Part shown: positions 10,136 through 19,961 of the stretch, one piece after another | Numbering within the stretch: the first letter of the stretch is position 1 | Layout of the letters: every line of letters begins with the position of its first letter | Source of the DNA: Acanthaster planci | Lineage: Eukaryota; Echinodermata; Asteroidea; Valvatida; Acanthasteridae | Assembly: GCF_001949145.1 (NCBI RefSeq) | Contig: NW_019091487.1 | Coordinates: forward strand, 231,105-265,680 | Reading direction: 5' to 3' | Length of the DNA stretch: 34,576 bases | Notes under the pieces: model-generated | Told to the model about the DNA's origin: nothing | Database searches by the model: none | What the model saw: the letters and a program-made list of their open reading frames with translations, nothing else | Translations under genes and position numbers: made by a program

Positions 10136-13100
10136 CTAGAGAAGCAAACCAAAAGTTTGAACAAGCGGTAAACAAACGAGATGATACCTTTTCCGTGCTA
10201 AATCACAAGGCATGCTACCTTACAACTGGCATTTTTTCAGTGTCCCTATATTTTGATTAAGTTGACATAATTTTGAAAAAAGGGCTGGGCTTTGAGAAAA
10301 ACTGTTGCGATGGCAATAGTCTCGTCATACCTTTATAGATGTTGACGTTCTTCCTATAGTCTGCATCTTCTTCGAGATCCTCAAGGAAACCAATGTAATC
10401 CCTGGAGAAAATAGATTCAAGGTTACATAAAAGGTAGCTCATCAGAATAAAAAAGAAAATAATTCTTCTACCCAGAATCTATTATTGAGGCTGAGGTTGA
10501 AGACAACTAAGAGAATGAGGTTGACATCACTGCTTCTGTAAGCAATGACCAGTCAGAGAGAGAACAAACCCAGTGTCTTCCCAGGGGAATGAGGTTGAAA
10601 GAGGCCCTGGGATTAACCACTTGCTAGCAGGTGGTTTGAAAAATGCAGTGCACATAATTGGGACCTTTTCGAGATTTTCAGTTTTCAAATTCATCATTTC
10701 ATCATGTCTGGTGGCCACTTTAAGCCACTCTAGTCTGACAGACAAAATCTATTGACGCCCGAGTATTTCAACCAGGCATGCAGCCTTGTAAAAAGAGCCC
10801 AAAATGTGCGGTGTTATGTAACTTTCTTTTGTTCATGAACATAGCACAGTGCACTGCTGACCTCTTTCAACAGGGGCCAGATTAGCGTGCAGCGGTGCTG
10901 TGTGGCTCATCGCTGCGGAGGTGGAGCACTTTTGTCCCTGGTGGTAATCCGCTGGCACTAAATGCCCCAAACCGTTGTATACTGTTTCAAAACAAGGCTT
11001 AATTATCTCCACTATTGAGAGTGAAAAAATGTCAGTAATGCCCAGCAGCCTGGTTTTTTGTTCTGAGTACAGTCTTTCGTTACAAGGCTCAGATCCCCTT
11101 TGTCCGATTTCGGATACCCCGGCCATGCATATAAAAACAGGAGTCCCTGGCGGCAAGTGGTTAAGGTTAAACTTTCTAAAATTGAACTTAAAAATGGAGA
11201 GATAACATTTTTTTTTCATTTTGGGTCAAGTCAACGACAGCATTTCCCAAAGAGTGGAGCTCTGAGGACATATCTCATGATAAGTCCTCGCTTACCTGTC
11301 TGCCTTGTCGGGGTCCAATCCCTCCTCATCCTTGCGTAATGTCCTCAGTTTCCAGTTACGTTTGCGGTGGCGCTTCTGTCGGTCCCCATAGTATTTCTTA
11401 ATGAGGACGACATCAGGAAGAACATCACTCCTCACCTGAAAGTGCATGAAATCATTTGCAGTTTGAGGAATGGAATCAAGCTGAGGTTTGCTTCTGCAGA
11501 AAATCATTTAAAGTACTGCATTGTTTGACTTTCATTTCAATGACCAGAAATCCCAAATTCAATTCAACGATCCCTTTCTGTAACTTGTCTAAATATTTGT
11601 AAATGTAATGAAAAGATTCTTGTGATGAAAGCTTTATGACTGTAATACAGAAAGTGATGGGTCTACCAACCTGATCTAGGTTTGCATCATTGACGTTGGT
11701 TCTAGTAAAGTCAAAACCCATAACCAAGTCACCTGCCGTTAACAGGTGGCCTAAGTGACTACGACAGTGGTACTGGGTGTCACATACGCCTAAGTCCTGG
11801 GTCCGCATCACCCACACATCTGCCAATAAATGCTGGAAGGAAAAAAATTAATTTTTTCAACCACTGCTCATGCCAAATTACTGTATGTGCCTTTCACAAG
11901 TGGCCATGAGGTGTCTCCTTATATAAAGATCAGCATGTGCATGGCACAGTGAGAATGCAAGGTGCCAGTGGGAATTTGGGACTCTTAAAATGAGCACTCA
12001 TTGGTAGTGTTGTGCAAACCTCAAGTGATGATGGTGAATATCCAATCAAGACAAGGGAAAAGGGACCAGATTTCACAGCGGTCTCAATTCCACAGACAAT
12101 GCAAAAGTGGTTTTATCGGCCAGATGGTGCGTTTTTAAGGGAATAAATACGTGTTTGGCTTGTCTTAAACGTGCATTAAAGACTGGCTCAGCAGGAGAAC
12201 GGACTCAACTAATGCCCTCGCCTGCGACTCGAGCATTATCAGTGTTCATTCATTTATCCCCATTCATAAATATCTTTTTTTAGTTAGGGAGTCACATAGG
12301 AAGTCACTATATGATAGATTTCCAACAATTTTGTTCTAGAATTTGACTTGCACTTTCCTGGACACCCTGTCCATTTTATGGTATATTCCCTGTGCAATTT
12401 GTCTAACAGAATCTCCTTATATGGACTTGGCCTGCATGGTGAGCCGTGTGCACACAGAGTCTTGACCAATTAGAATCTATTAACTGTCTCTTATCTAAGT
12501 GCCAACAGGTGATTCACACAGCAGGCACTATCAAATGTTAATACACAGCCAGGTTGCACGTTGTTGAATAGGGAGACTGTCTGAGGTATTTATGAATAAC
12601 ACCTTATGAGTGACCATGTGAAAGGTTCTAAACCAACTGTAATGGCGACACTATCAAAGGTATTTATGAATGTATATTATATATTATACAGCAAGCTTTT
12701 TTTTGAAATATTTTGTTTCTTTTGCCTGCCATACCTTGTTTGACCTGGATCCTTCCCCAGCAACATGACGTCTTTCTTTCTCTTCGATACGTTCCACTTG
12801 TAGCACAGTGTACTCCGTTAACTGCTTGGGCTCACAAAGGCTATTGAAAGGGCTTCGCCAGTATGTAGTGGCTGGAATCTCAGCCACTAGAAAAGAGTTG
12901 AAAGAAAGTAAAGTTTGATCAGCTTCAAGAAAAGCACTTATGCGCCCGACTCACCTTCTAAAAGTATATCAAAAGCCTCCCTGAATCCTCAGAATTAAAA
13001 AAGTACTTAAGGGAGTATTTTACACGTTAGCAGCATTCCCATTCCGTTAGACCACTCCCACTGAAACATAAGCGTTTTATCAGAATGTTCATGCATCGCA

Positions 13101-16100
13101 GGAATGGTCTACTTTATGCACCTACATGGCAGCTTCCCGACGGGAATACCATGTTCTTAGTTTAACGACCTTCCATTACAGAATAAGAGCAAGGCATATC
13201 AAAGCTTGCTCAAACTGTTCCGAATTATGAGTTACTCCTTTTTTTTTGGTTTAAAAAAGAAGCAATACTCAAGGAAAGTACTCATACTCGAGGAAAACTA
13301 CTCAATAAATGTAGGATAAGATTTCACACTCTTGAAAGAATACTCCAAGTAGTGGCAAAAGTACTCATAATCAGGGATGAGTACTCACACTCAAAGAAGA
13401 GTATTTAAACTTATGGAAAAAGTTTTACTACTCATGAAAATGTACTTGACTACAGTAACTGCTTGACCCAAACGACTTACCTTGCAGTGAGAGTGGATCA
13501 ATGAGCTGTACGGCAGCTGTGACACGGGTGCAGACACAAATCTGACCAATGTTGCCAAGTGAGCGAGCCAGCTTCTTAGGAAGGCAAACAACGTTGTCCT
13601 ACATGTAAGAACATTGTTCAAGAGATCGATCAATGGTCGCAGTTTTCACAATTCCAAAAAAGCGTACAAAGGCCCAAGTGATTTGCTGTATTCTGGCTCA
13701 AATGAATGGCATTCAACAGAAGTCAAAAGTGCCGTATTCAACTAAGGTAACAAGAAGCCTCAGCCATACAAGAAAACTAGATCAGTTTTAGCGGGAGAAA
13801 TTGCATTTCTGAAAGGTGTGGAGAATAAAAGCTGCTATCAAGTGGCCAACAGACCTTACAAATAGGCACAATCTCAACTGAGAAGGTGTACTTGTAGTTG
13901 TAGGTGTTGTTGTGTACATCATGTGAGATAAGCTGTTGAGAAGTCTTGTACCTGGAAGATAAAAGAAGTCAATCATCAATTCAGGAACACAGCCAGCAAT
14001 GTTTGGTGGGGAGGTGTATCCAGGACAATTTATCGAAGCCTGTTATGAAGATTTCTAGAAGTAGTTGAGAGGTTGGACTTTTATTAAAAACTAGAAGGCA
14101 CTGCTTATATCACAATCCACTGTAGCATTTAAGCCCTCTGGTCTACGATTATACGGGGAAATGTGAACAAAAAATACTGTGATTTTTGACATGTAACCAG
14201 TTGCTTACCTGCAGGGCACCACGCCCATGAGGAAGTCCACCATCTTGCTACCATGGTCCTTTGTGGCATAGTAAAAGTCCAGTCCTCCGTCATGTTGCTT
14301 AATGTTCAGTGTGTTGACGTGCACGTTGTGCCTCAAAATCAACTGCTCCAGGTACAAGAATGTTTTCTTGTGCGATGTCTGGGAGATGAGAAAAGACAAG
14401 CGCATTGAGAGTTTTGAGATGTCAGGAACTCACACTGTGAACTGTCTTCGCTTGGAGGTAGTTACACACAAGCAGTGTTGCAGTCCAGACCATCACAAGA
14501 CAAGACACAACCCAGACACATGACAAGTCACAAGTAACAGGGTGAACCATGACAAAGGAATGCTTTTGTTGCAGTTTACTTGAACAGTCTGTGACCTGAA
14601 TTAAGACTGGAGGTCTTGTGATGGTCTTAAAAGGATCTAGACTTCAACATTGTACACACATTCATGAACTGCCCAATAACCTCCTGTTAAGTCATGTGTC
14701 CCATCTAAGGGAATGTTCTTTTCAGCACCACACATGGAAATATTTTGGCATGGAGCTGCTGCAAACCTATTACTTAACTTGCTACCTTCACCAGGAAAAG
14801 TTTTAAATCCCATCAGATTTTACTTCCTCTTGACAAAAATTATTGAAACTGAAAATGTAATGTTCAGAAGAATCCTCAAATTTGCTTTCAACTGTCTGAA
14901 CTAATTTAGATATGAAGTTCACACATTGATACAAATCCTGGTAAAATCATTTCTGATTCTATCTTCAATTACAGATCTGTGGATTTTCTGATAGCCTACC
15001 TTTTGTCTGAGCTGCACCACAGCTTTCCAGAAGTCTTTGGCCTCCACACGATGGCAGTCGGGACACATCTGGGTCTGGACGACAAACTCGACGACAAAGA
15101 CTTGCTCCAGGACAGCTCCACCCATCACCTCCCGCTGAATGGACAGCTTCAGCTTGATGCGACGAGAGTGCGGCTCGGTCCAGATGAACCCGGCGTCAAC
15201 AAGTCTGACCTAGAGATGATGGAAATGATGGAAATAGAAAAGGACAGAGAATGACCAGTGCTTCTCTCCATTTTTGTTGACACGAAACTGCAGAGAATAT
15301 TTCAATTCCCTGAAAAAGGGTTAGTTACTCTCCATCTATGGCGGCATCCATTTATTCTCCTCAGTGGAAAGAGGCAAATTAGGGTAAAGTGGCTTGCCTG
15401 TTGACACAACATATGGCCAGCAGCTGTATTCAACTTCCTAATCCTCTAATCGTGAATTGCAAATAGTCATACCAACAGAATAATTTTGCAAAATGCTCTC
15501 CCAGTAATTCTTTTGATTGTCTTTCTCACTTTTTCTTTCGCAGGATATTCCAGATAGGGTCAGTGGCCTAAAAAAGTTTTTCCCTTGGTCAGAGCCAAAA
15601 ATAAGGGTTTCTTCTATCAGTACCCTAGAAGTAACTACAGATGCCCTTACCTTGCTCAGTCCTTTCAGCTTCTTCAGGCAGATTGCCAGGAGTTCCCGTG
15701 ACTCTAAGGCACACTTAATCCACTGGGCAGGTGGTTGTAGGTACCTGAGCCAAATGATCAGATATCTACATGTACATGTATGCCCATTAATTAATCAATT
15801 ATGCAAACTGGGATCCATTAGTAAAGCAGATCCACCAGTAGCAACAAATATGCAAAGTAAATACATGGAGCCCGACCATAATATGCATAGTGGAGTCCTC
15901 TAACATGGTGCACTTTGGCATTTCCCCTCGATATACACATGCAGTGTTGTCAAACTTGTTTATTGAAAATAACTGATACCATAACTGATACCTGATAGAC
16001 CTCTGTAAACAGTTCCAGTGTCATGACAAACAGTGGCGTCTTGGATTCAGCTGGGAGGTCCCTATCGTGGAACACTTCAATCTCAGAAATACCAAACTTT

Positions 16101-19100
16101 ACATATTTTTTTAAAATTTAATGAATTGAATTCTGATAAATTATGATCACCTCCACTCACGGACCCCATTAATGTTTTCTAATTAAATCATTTTTTATTT
16201 TGGGGCTCAAGTCAAAAGATTTCCTTGTGCACTTTGATAAAAAAAAGGAAAATCAGGCAACATAGAATCTACCTGCAATTCAAACTTTGTAGCGGTTTTG
16301 TTGAGCCAAGATTTTTGAATAGAATGTTGAGAGCTTGATAAAAATTTCAATTAAAGTGAAATTTGAGGATGCCACATCAATAGGGGCGTGCTACAGTTGA
16401 GCATACAGGATACACTAACGTATTAACCCTAACACTCCTCAGTCCTCCAACAGGTGAAGGATTGAGGAGGGTAAGGGTTAATGACTAGACTGAGCATTTC
16501 AGGAACTTTCATCAAATTGAGCTTCAGAACATACCGTTCACATGATTTACAGAAATACAGCACAGCTTGTTTGGGGATGCCTTCGGTAATGTCAACCTGT
16601 GTGCGAAGGCAAGCAACGCACATGTTTGCTGGGTTTGGCTGGATGGGAGTTCCACACTGGCAACACAAACTGTGACAGGATGGACAGAAGCGAAATGGAG
16701 GTAAGATATGAGAGGTAAAAAGGTCAATGGAACATATGACATTGTGTTCATGTGTCCAGATGTACTTCACAATGCCCACTGTCGGTGTGCAGAACGATGT
16801 TGCATGTGTGTGCTGACGGCTGTTTCCTGAGTAGCACAACTTTCAGTAGTTATGACCACAGAGTTGTACATTAGACGTGGCGCTCAGCAAACAGTCATCA
16901 GCATGCATGTGTAGACAACGCACATATTCTTATTGCGAATGGTCTGCCAGCTCAGCCAGCGAATCACAATGTCGTCTCCAGGTACATTAGCATACAGTTT
17001 GAATCACTGCATGAAAAAGATGGCAATTTCACGCTCGGCCAACAATAGCGTTTTTGATGTGAACAGGAAATTCCTCTTTTCTTCCCACAAGTGAGTAACC
17101 CTTTCCACCTTCACTGGTATCTCTGATTCCCGCTGAATCCTAACGTGGGTACATTAGGGAGTTCAAGGACCAACTTGGTGAATTCTGAGGATTTTGATCT
17201 GGTATATGACAATGTACCAAGCTATTTTGAGTGAAAGTTTTCTGAAATCAATTAATGGAAGGGAATGCCTATGGAGGGTACTTGGCATGCTTGCACTCAA
17301 CTGTCCCTGACCATGTCCAAACGTTAAAAGAGGAGATTTGTAGAGTCCAAGTGATTTGGACTACGGATATAGTCACTCTGTGACTTGTAAGCTGATACGA
17401 GGAAACACCATATGCGCTGTGTACATGTAGCTGTGATGTCGTCAACTCCCACAAGTGAGAGGGCTCATTTTTTTTCTATTGCTGGCATCATTATCTGGAG
17501 GCAAAGTGTATTTTTTATTACCGGGTATGAATTGTCCTACAGGTAGGCCTATGGAATGTCCCGGGTACGAGTTGACTCGGGTACGAGTTGTCCTGAGTGT
17601 GAAATTTTGGGTATGAGTTACTTCCCGAACGGTAAGGTACTACTCCACAGACCTTACCGAAATAATCTTTTTTATAGTTCCGCACGCTATGGCATTTTGA
17701 AAGCTGCTCTGTTAGCCTACCAGATAACACATCTGTTTGTGCTTGCTTAAGCAAAATTTCCCCTGAAGACCTTATTAATAATAGCTAACATAAGGAACTT
17801 CCGTCATTAAATTTTGTAGCACTTAACCCATTATATTATTAGCCAAAAAGTGAGGTTCTTTGTACAATCCTTACCTATCCCTCAACCATCCACACACATC
17901 CATAGTGCATTCTCTGCACATGGTCCCACGTCAAGTGACAAAAACAGGCGCGACATGTTCGCATAACGAACATGTATTTTGCTTTGTACACCAGTCCCCA
18001 TAATTCCGACTACTCCCGCTAAGATTATGTATAGAGACGTCTGGGAAATCTGTGGTCAGGGAACCCACACAAATTACAAATCAGCTCGACCATTTTGCAA
18101 TAAACAAATCCCTGAATTGCGTGGAAATCAGAAACTTTAGTAGTCTCACAACTTCACAACCAAATCTTTGCAAAATATTATCACTCCATGAAGTACATAT
18201 TTCTCAAACATTTTAAATGTGTGTAAACAGCTAGCTTGACAATGCAGCATGTATCACATCATGCCGCCCCCCGCTTGCAAAATGGTTGACCCGATATGTG
18301 ATTGGTGTGGTTCCCTGACCACAGATTTATGGGGACTGGTATCCAAAGCAACATAAAGGCTCATTGTGCCTGTTTTTGTCACGTGACGTACGGGCCACAG
18401 AGAATGTGCTATGGATGTGTGCAGATCGTCGAGGGATGGGAGGTAAGGATTGTAGAAAGAACCTCACTTTTTGTTGTTCGGGAAGTAGGTACAATTTGTC
18501 CCGGGTATGAGATGTCCTGATACCGGTGTTCATTACCAATAGCACCCTATTCCTATAATAAGGAAATAAAGTCTACCTTTTCGAAACAACGTACCTAAAT
18601 AAGTTGGTGATGATGTCCTTTTTCATATCAGAAAGAAAAGAGGGAAGGGATTTAGTTTTTATGGAATATTATGGGGTAAAATGGCAGCATAAATGATGCG
18701 ACGGAGAGCTGTGAATGACAACGAATCAGCGCATGTAGTCTGGCTCCTTCACCTGGAACCATAAAAGTTTCTTTTATGAAACTTTGTATAGGCCAACCCA
18801 CAATGGCTGGGTCGGGTAACAAGATGTGAAACAAAATGGCATGATTCAGTCGTCTTTCACTGAACTCAGGTAAAATTTCTGGCATTCTTGCTTAAATATT
18901 GTCAAAATTTACCTAAACTACAGCTACTTTGAGGAACAGGTCCTCAAGGTCTGAATGTCAGTTAATTTGAAAAAGTGAACTTTGCTTTCCTTATTGTAGA
19001 AACAGTAATGATAATGAACACCCTGATACCAGTACGCATCGTCATCATAATCATGACCAAAGATCGTATAGCGCTGCATAATGGCGCAAGATGGAGAACT

Positions 19101-19535
19101 TCACCGTGAATACGCATAAAAGTTGTGATCGCATGGGGCCATTTGAGCAAGCGATACAACTGCACAGTGCACGTTAACGCCACAACAGGCACGCAAAGCT
19201 TGAGTGCCTGCGCCAGTGTATTACCGTGAACTGTGCAGGCGTATCGCTTGCTCAAATAGCGCCCATGGTAATTACACCTTTTGGACAGAGTTACCCATCT
19301 TGTGCCTGCGGCATTATACGTTCTTTGATCATGATCATGCAAAATCGGGAATATGGATGGTGAATATTTGATTCTCAAACCCCAATCATGTGCCAATGCC
19401 CAACATGCCCCAGCAATGTCAGGTAAATATCAATCATTGCAATAAATAATGCAAATGCATTTCAGTATTTTCACCAATTTACTGAACTTACATGATGCCT
19501 TGGGTACTCGTCAGATTTTGCTCCAAATACTCCAT
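9978..19535 (-). CDS. NMD3: 60S ribosomal export protein NMD3, complete (12 coding exons, 516 aa)
   Basis: NMD3 binds the late pre-60S subunit in the nucleus and recruits the exportin CRM1, so large subunits reach the cytoplasm. Twelve exons join in phase with no break: 19492-19535, 16535-16669, 15651-15744, 15000-15209, 14209-14378, 13855-13951, 13481-13598, 12735-12886, 11671-11832, 11296-11435, 10331-10401, 9978-10135 (1551 nt with stop). The N-terminal half carries the paired cysteines C17/C20, C32/C35, C55/C58 and C140/C143 that bind zinc in the family. A basic patch near 413-424 (DRQKRHRKRNWKL) fits the nuclear localisation region. The acidic C-terminus holds ISLQEMLDDLHL (483-494), matching the leucine-rich CRM1 export signal. 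Human NMD3 is 503 aa, so this copy is full length. The start MEYL matches the human start MEYM. A phase-compatible alternative first exon inside a foldback near 17877 was rejected. Confidence 0.97.
10331..10401 (-). CDS. NMD3: NMD3 coding exon 11
   Basis: Acceptor TTCTCCAG, donor GTATGA. Codes RDYIGFLEDLEEDADYRKNV and on to IYK, matching the human FLEDLEEDEAIRKNVNIY block. Confidence 0.95.
10617..11160. mobile_element. piggyBac-like non-autonomous element, copy 1 (544 bp)
   Basis: The element begins CCACTTGCTAGCAGG at 10617 and ends CCTGGCGGCAAGTGG at 11160, an inverted repeat matching at 13 of 15 bases. TTAA stands directly outside each end (10613-10616 and 11161-11164), the target-site duplication typical of piggyBac transposons. 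It sits in the NMD3 intron between exons 10 and 11. No transposase motif was recognised in any frame, so it is probably non-autonomous (MITE-like). A diverged relative lies in the MIC27 intron at about 22897-23492 in the opposite orientation. Confidence 0.8.
11296..11435 (-). CDS. NMD3: NMD3 coding exon 10
   Basis: Acceptor TTTCAG, donor GTAAGC. Codes VRSDVLPDVVLIKKYYGDRQ and then the basic KRHRKRNWKL segment (nuclear localisation region). Confidence 0.96.
11671..11832 (-). CDS. NMD3: NMD3 coding exon 9
   Basis: Acceptor CTTCCAG, donor GTTGGT (weak consensus). Exactly 54 codons, including CRSHLGHLLTAGDLVMGFDF, a strongly conserved NMD3 block. Confidence 0.96.
12735..12886 (-). CDS. NMD3: NMD3 coding exon 8
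   Basis: Acceptor TTTCTAG, donor GTATGG. Codes AEIPATTYWRSPFNSLCEPK and on, matching the human STFWSHPFNSLCHPKQL block. Confidence 0.95.
13225..13450. repeat. Degenerate TACTCA/AGGAAA array in NMD3 intron 7
   Basis: Units of about 20-30 bp built on TACTCATACTCGAGGAAA recur with many changes (ATACTCAAGGAAAG, TACTCATACTCGAGG, AGTACTCACACTCAAAG). No coding role is seen. Confidence 0.45.
13481..13598 (-). CDS. NMD3: NMD3 coding exon 7
   Basis: Acceptor ACATGTAG, donor GTAAGT. Codes DNVVCLPKKLARSLGNIGQI and on to QLIDPLSLQ. Confidence 0.95.
13855..13951 (-). CDS. NMD3: NMD3 coding exon 6
   Basis: Acceptor CTTCCAG, donor GTCTGT (weak consensus). Codes YKTSQQLISHDVHNNTYNYK and YTFSVEIVPICK, matching the human NTYNYKSTFSVEIVPICK block. 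Confidence 0.96.
14209..14378 (-). CDS. NMD3: NMD3 coding exon 5
   Basis: Acceptor TCTCCCAG, donor GTAAGC. Codes TSHKKTFLYLEQLILRHNVH and on to VVPCR, matching human KKTFYYLEQLILK and TVPCR. Confidence 0.97.
15000..15209 (-). CDS. NMD3: NMD3 coding exon 4
   Basis: Acceptor TCTCTAG, donor GTAGGC. Exactly 70 codons; contains the fourth CxxC pair in QTQMCPDCHRVEAKDFWKAV, one of the most conserved stretches of the family. Confidence 0.97.
15651..15744 (-). CDS. NMD3: NMD3 coding exon 3
   Basis: Acceptor GCTCAG, donor GTAAGG. Codes YLQPPAQWIKCALESRELLA and ICLKKLKGLSK, matching human WIQCALESRELLALCLKKIK. Confidence 0.97.
16423..16481. repeat. 59-bp TTAACCCTAAC hairpin, copy 1
   Basis: A near-perfect palindrome: TTAACCCTAACACTCCTCA on the left pairs with TGAGGAGGGTAAGGGTTAA on the right around a short loop. 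Both outer ends are TTAA. A nearly identical copy lies at 32816-32873 in ADAM17. It is in NMD3 intron 2 between exons 2 and 3, about 55 bp from exon 2. Confidence 0.7.
16535..16669 (-). CDS. NMD3: NMD3 coding exon 2 (zinc-binding region)
   Basis: Acceptor GTCACAG, donor GTATGT. Codes LCCQCGTPIQPNPANMCVAC and on to FCKSCER; holds three of the four CxxC pairs. Confidence 0.97.
17521..17625. repeat. CGGGTACGAGTTGTCC degenerate tandem units
   Basis: Three to four units of the type CCGGGTAYGARTTGTCC occur at about 17521, 17560, 17577 and 17607. A further related unit lies at about 18499, just outside the right arm of the adjoining foldback. Confidence 0.5.
17837..18490. repeat. Large foldback 1 in NMD3 intron 1
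   Basis: The left arm (about 17837-18100) and right arm (about 18272-18490) are inverted copies with indels. Paired landmarks are AAAAAGTGAGGTTCTTTGTA with its reverse near 18470, CACATCCATAGTGCATTCTC with its reverse near 18405, ATCTGTGGTCAGGGAAC with its reverse near 18310, and ACCATTTTGCAA with its reverse near 18280. The unpaired centre is about 170 bp. The match resumes outside (CTTCCCGAAC near 17620), so about 200 bp (17633-17836) may be an insertion in the left arm. No coding capacity is seen. Confidence 0.65.
19036..19340. repeat. Foldback 2 in NMD3 intron 1
   Basis: Arms 19036-19172 and 19226-19340 are inverted copies; the best block is ATTTGAGCAAGCGATAC paired with GTATCGCTTGCTCAAAT. 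A centre of about 50 bp separates them. The DNA could form a long cruciform, and the transcript a long hairpin. No terminal duplication was identified. Confidence 0.65.
19492..19535 (-). CDS. NMD3: NMD3 coding exon 1 (start)
   Basis: ATG at 19535-19533 begins MEYLEQNLTSTQGI, then donor AT|GTAAGT. The split codon AT|T (Ile) restores the human order (...GHILCCECG) as ...GIILCCQCG. The start is within the divergent promoter region and is followed by a 2.8-kb intron. Confidence 0.92.
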
Positions 19536-19946
19536 GTTTATTATGACACTGCGATTTTCTAAACTTTTAACGCGGGGTTTGCGTTCCGACTAGCAAAAAT
19601 AAGCAACCCACGCGGCCCATGTGTTGTGCAATACATGCACTTGTCTACTGTGTGTGATATGTGACCATCACTTTTCGCTGGCATCTTGATTGCTCTTATA
19701 TCTTCCACGTCAAGTGCACACATCGCATTACTGCGATACGTGTACCAGCGATAATATTTCGCACGTACGTACGTAGAGCTAGAGACGTACTGTACGTACG
19801 TACGTAGAGAAATGAAAGTGTGCTACCCTACTCCTATACACATTAACGTAAGGTATTACGAAACCATAGTTTTGGGTACCCGATGATAGTGTAAATTTTC
19901 AACGTTGGCGGCGCTCTACGTTGCAAGAACTATGCAAAATCTGAAA
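19536..19946. promoter_or_regulatory. Divergent NMD3 / MIC27 promoter region
   Basis: The two start codons are 411 bp apart and point away from each other, so both promoters must lie here or overlap the 5' ends. No TATA or CCAAT box was recognised. A CGTACG-rich palindrome sits inside (19763-19806), and AAAATGGCAGCAGC around the MIC27 start resembles a YY1-type ATGGC element. Shared regulation is inferred from geometry only. Confidence 0.6.
19763..19806. repeat. CGTACG palindrome in the divergent promoter
   Basis: ACGTACGTACGTAGAG and, 28 bp on, GTACGTACGTACGTAGAG flank a short centre, giving about seven overlapping TACG units and strong dyad symmetry. It is the densest CpG run seen between the two genes. 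Confidence 0.55.
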
Positions 19947-19961
19947 ATGGCAGCAGCACAG
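19947..19961 (+). CDS. APOOL: MIC27 coding exon 1 (5 codons)
   Basis: ATGGCAGCAGCACAG then donor GTACGC, giving MAAAQ. The alternative in-frame ATG is at 19932. The match to the human start MAAIRM, and the phase-0 join to exon 2 (MRQLLKL), support it. It is very short, so confidence is moderate; an alternative is translation from the ATG that opens exon 2. Confidence 0.7.

Noticed and set aside
10833-11219. 128-codon minus-strand ORF as a host gene
   Set aside because: It lies mostly inside the piggyBac-like element, and a related frame recurs in the diverged copy at 23048-23302.
15517-15903. 128-codon plus-strand ORF
   Set aside because: Antisense to NMD3 exon 3 and flanking introns.
16429-16839. 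136-codon minus-strand ORF taken as one gene
   Set aside because: Only 16535-16669 is NMD3 exon 2; the rest reads through introns.
17877-17924. Alternative NMD3 first exon (minus strand ATG frame ending at a GTAAGG donor, phase compatible)
   Set aside because: It lies inside a foldback arm whose other arm shows the same pattern, and the peptide has no similarity to NMD3. The exon at 19492-19535 gives MEYL..., matching the human start.
18962-19396. 144-codon minus-strand ORF
   Set aside because: It covers both arms of foldback 2 and has no protein similarity; open by chance in an inverted repeat.
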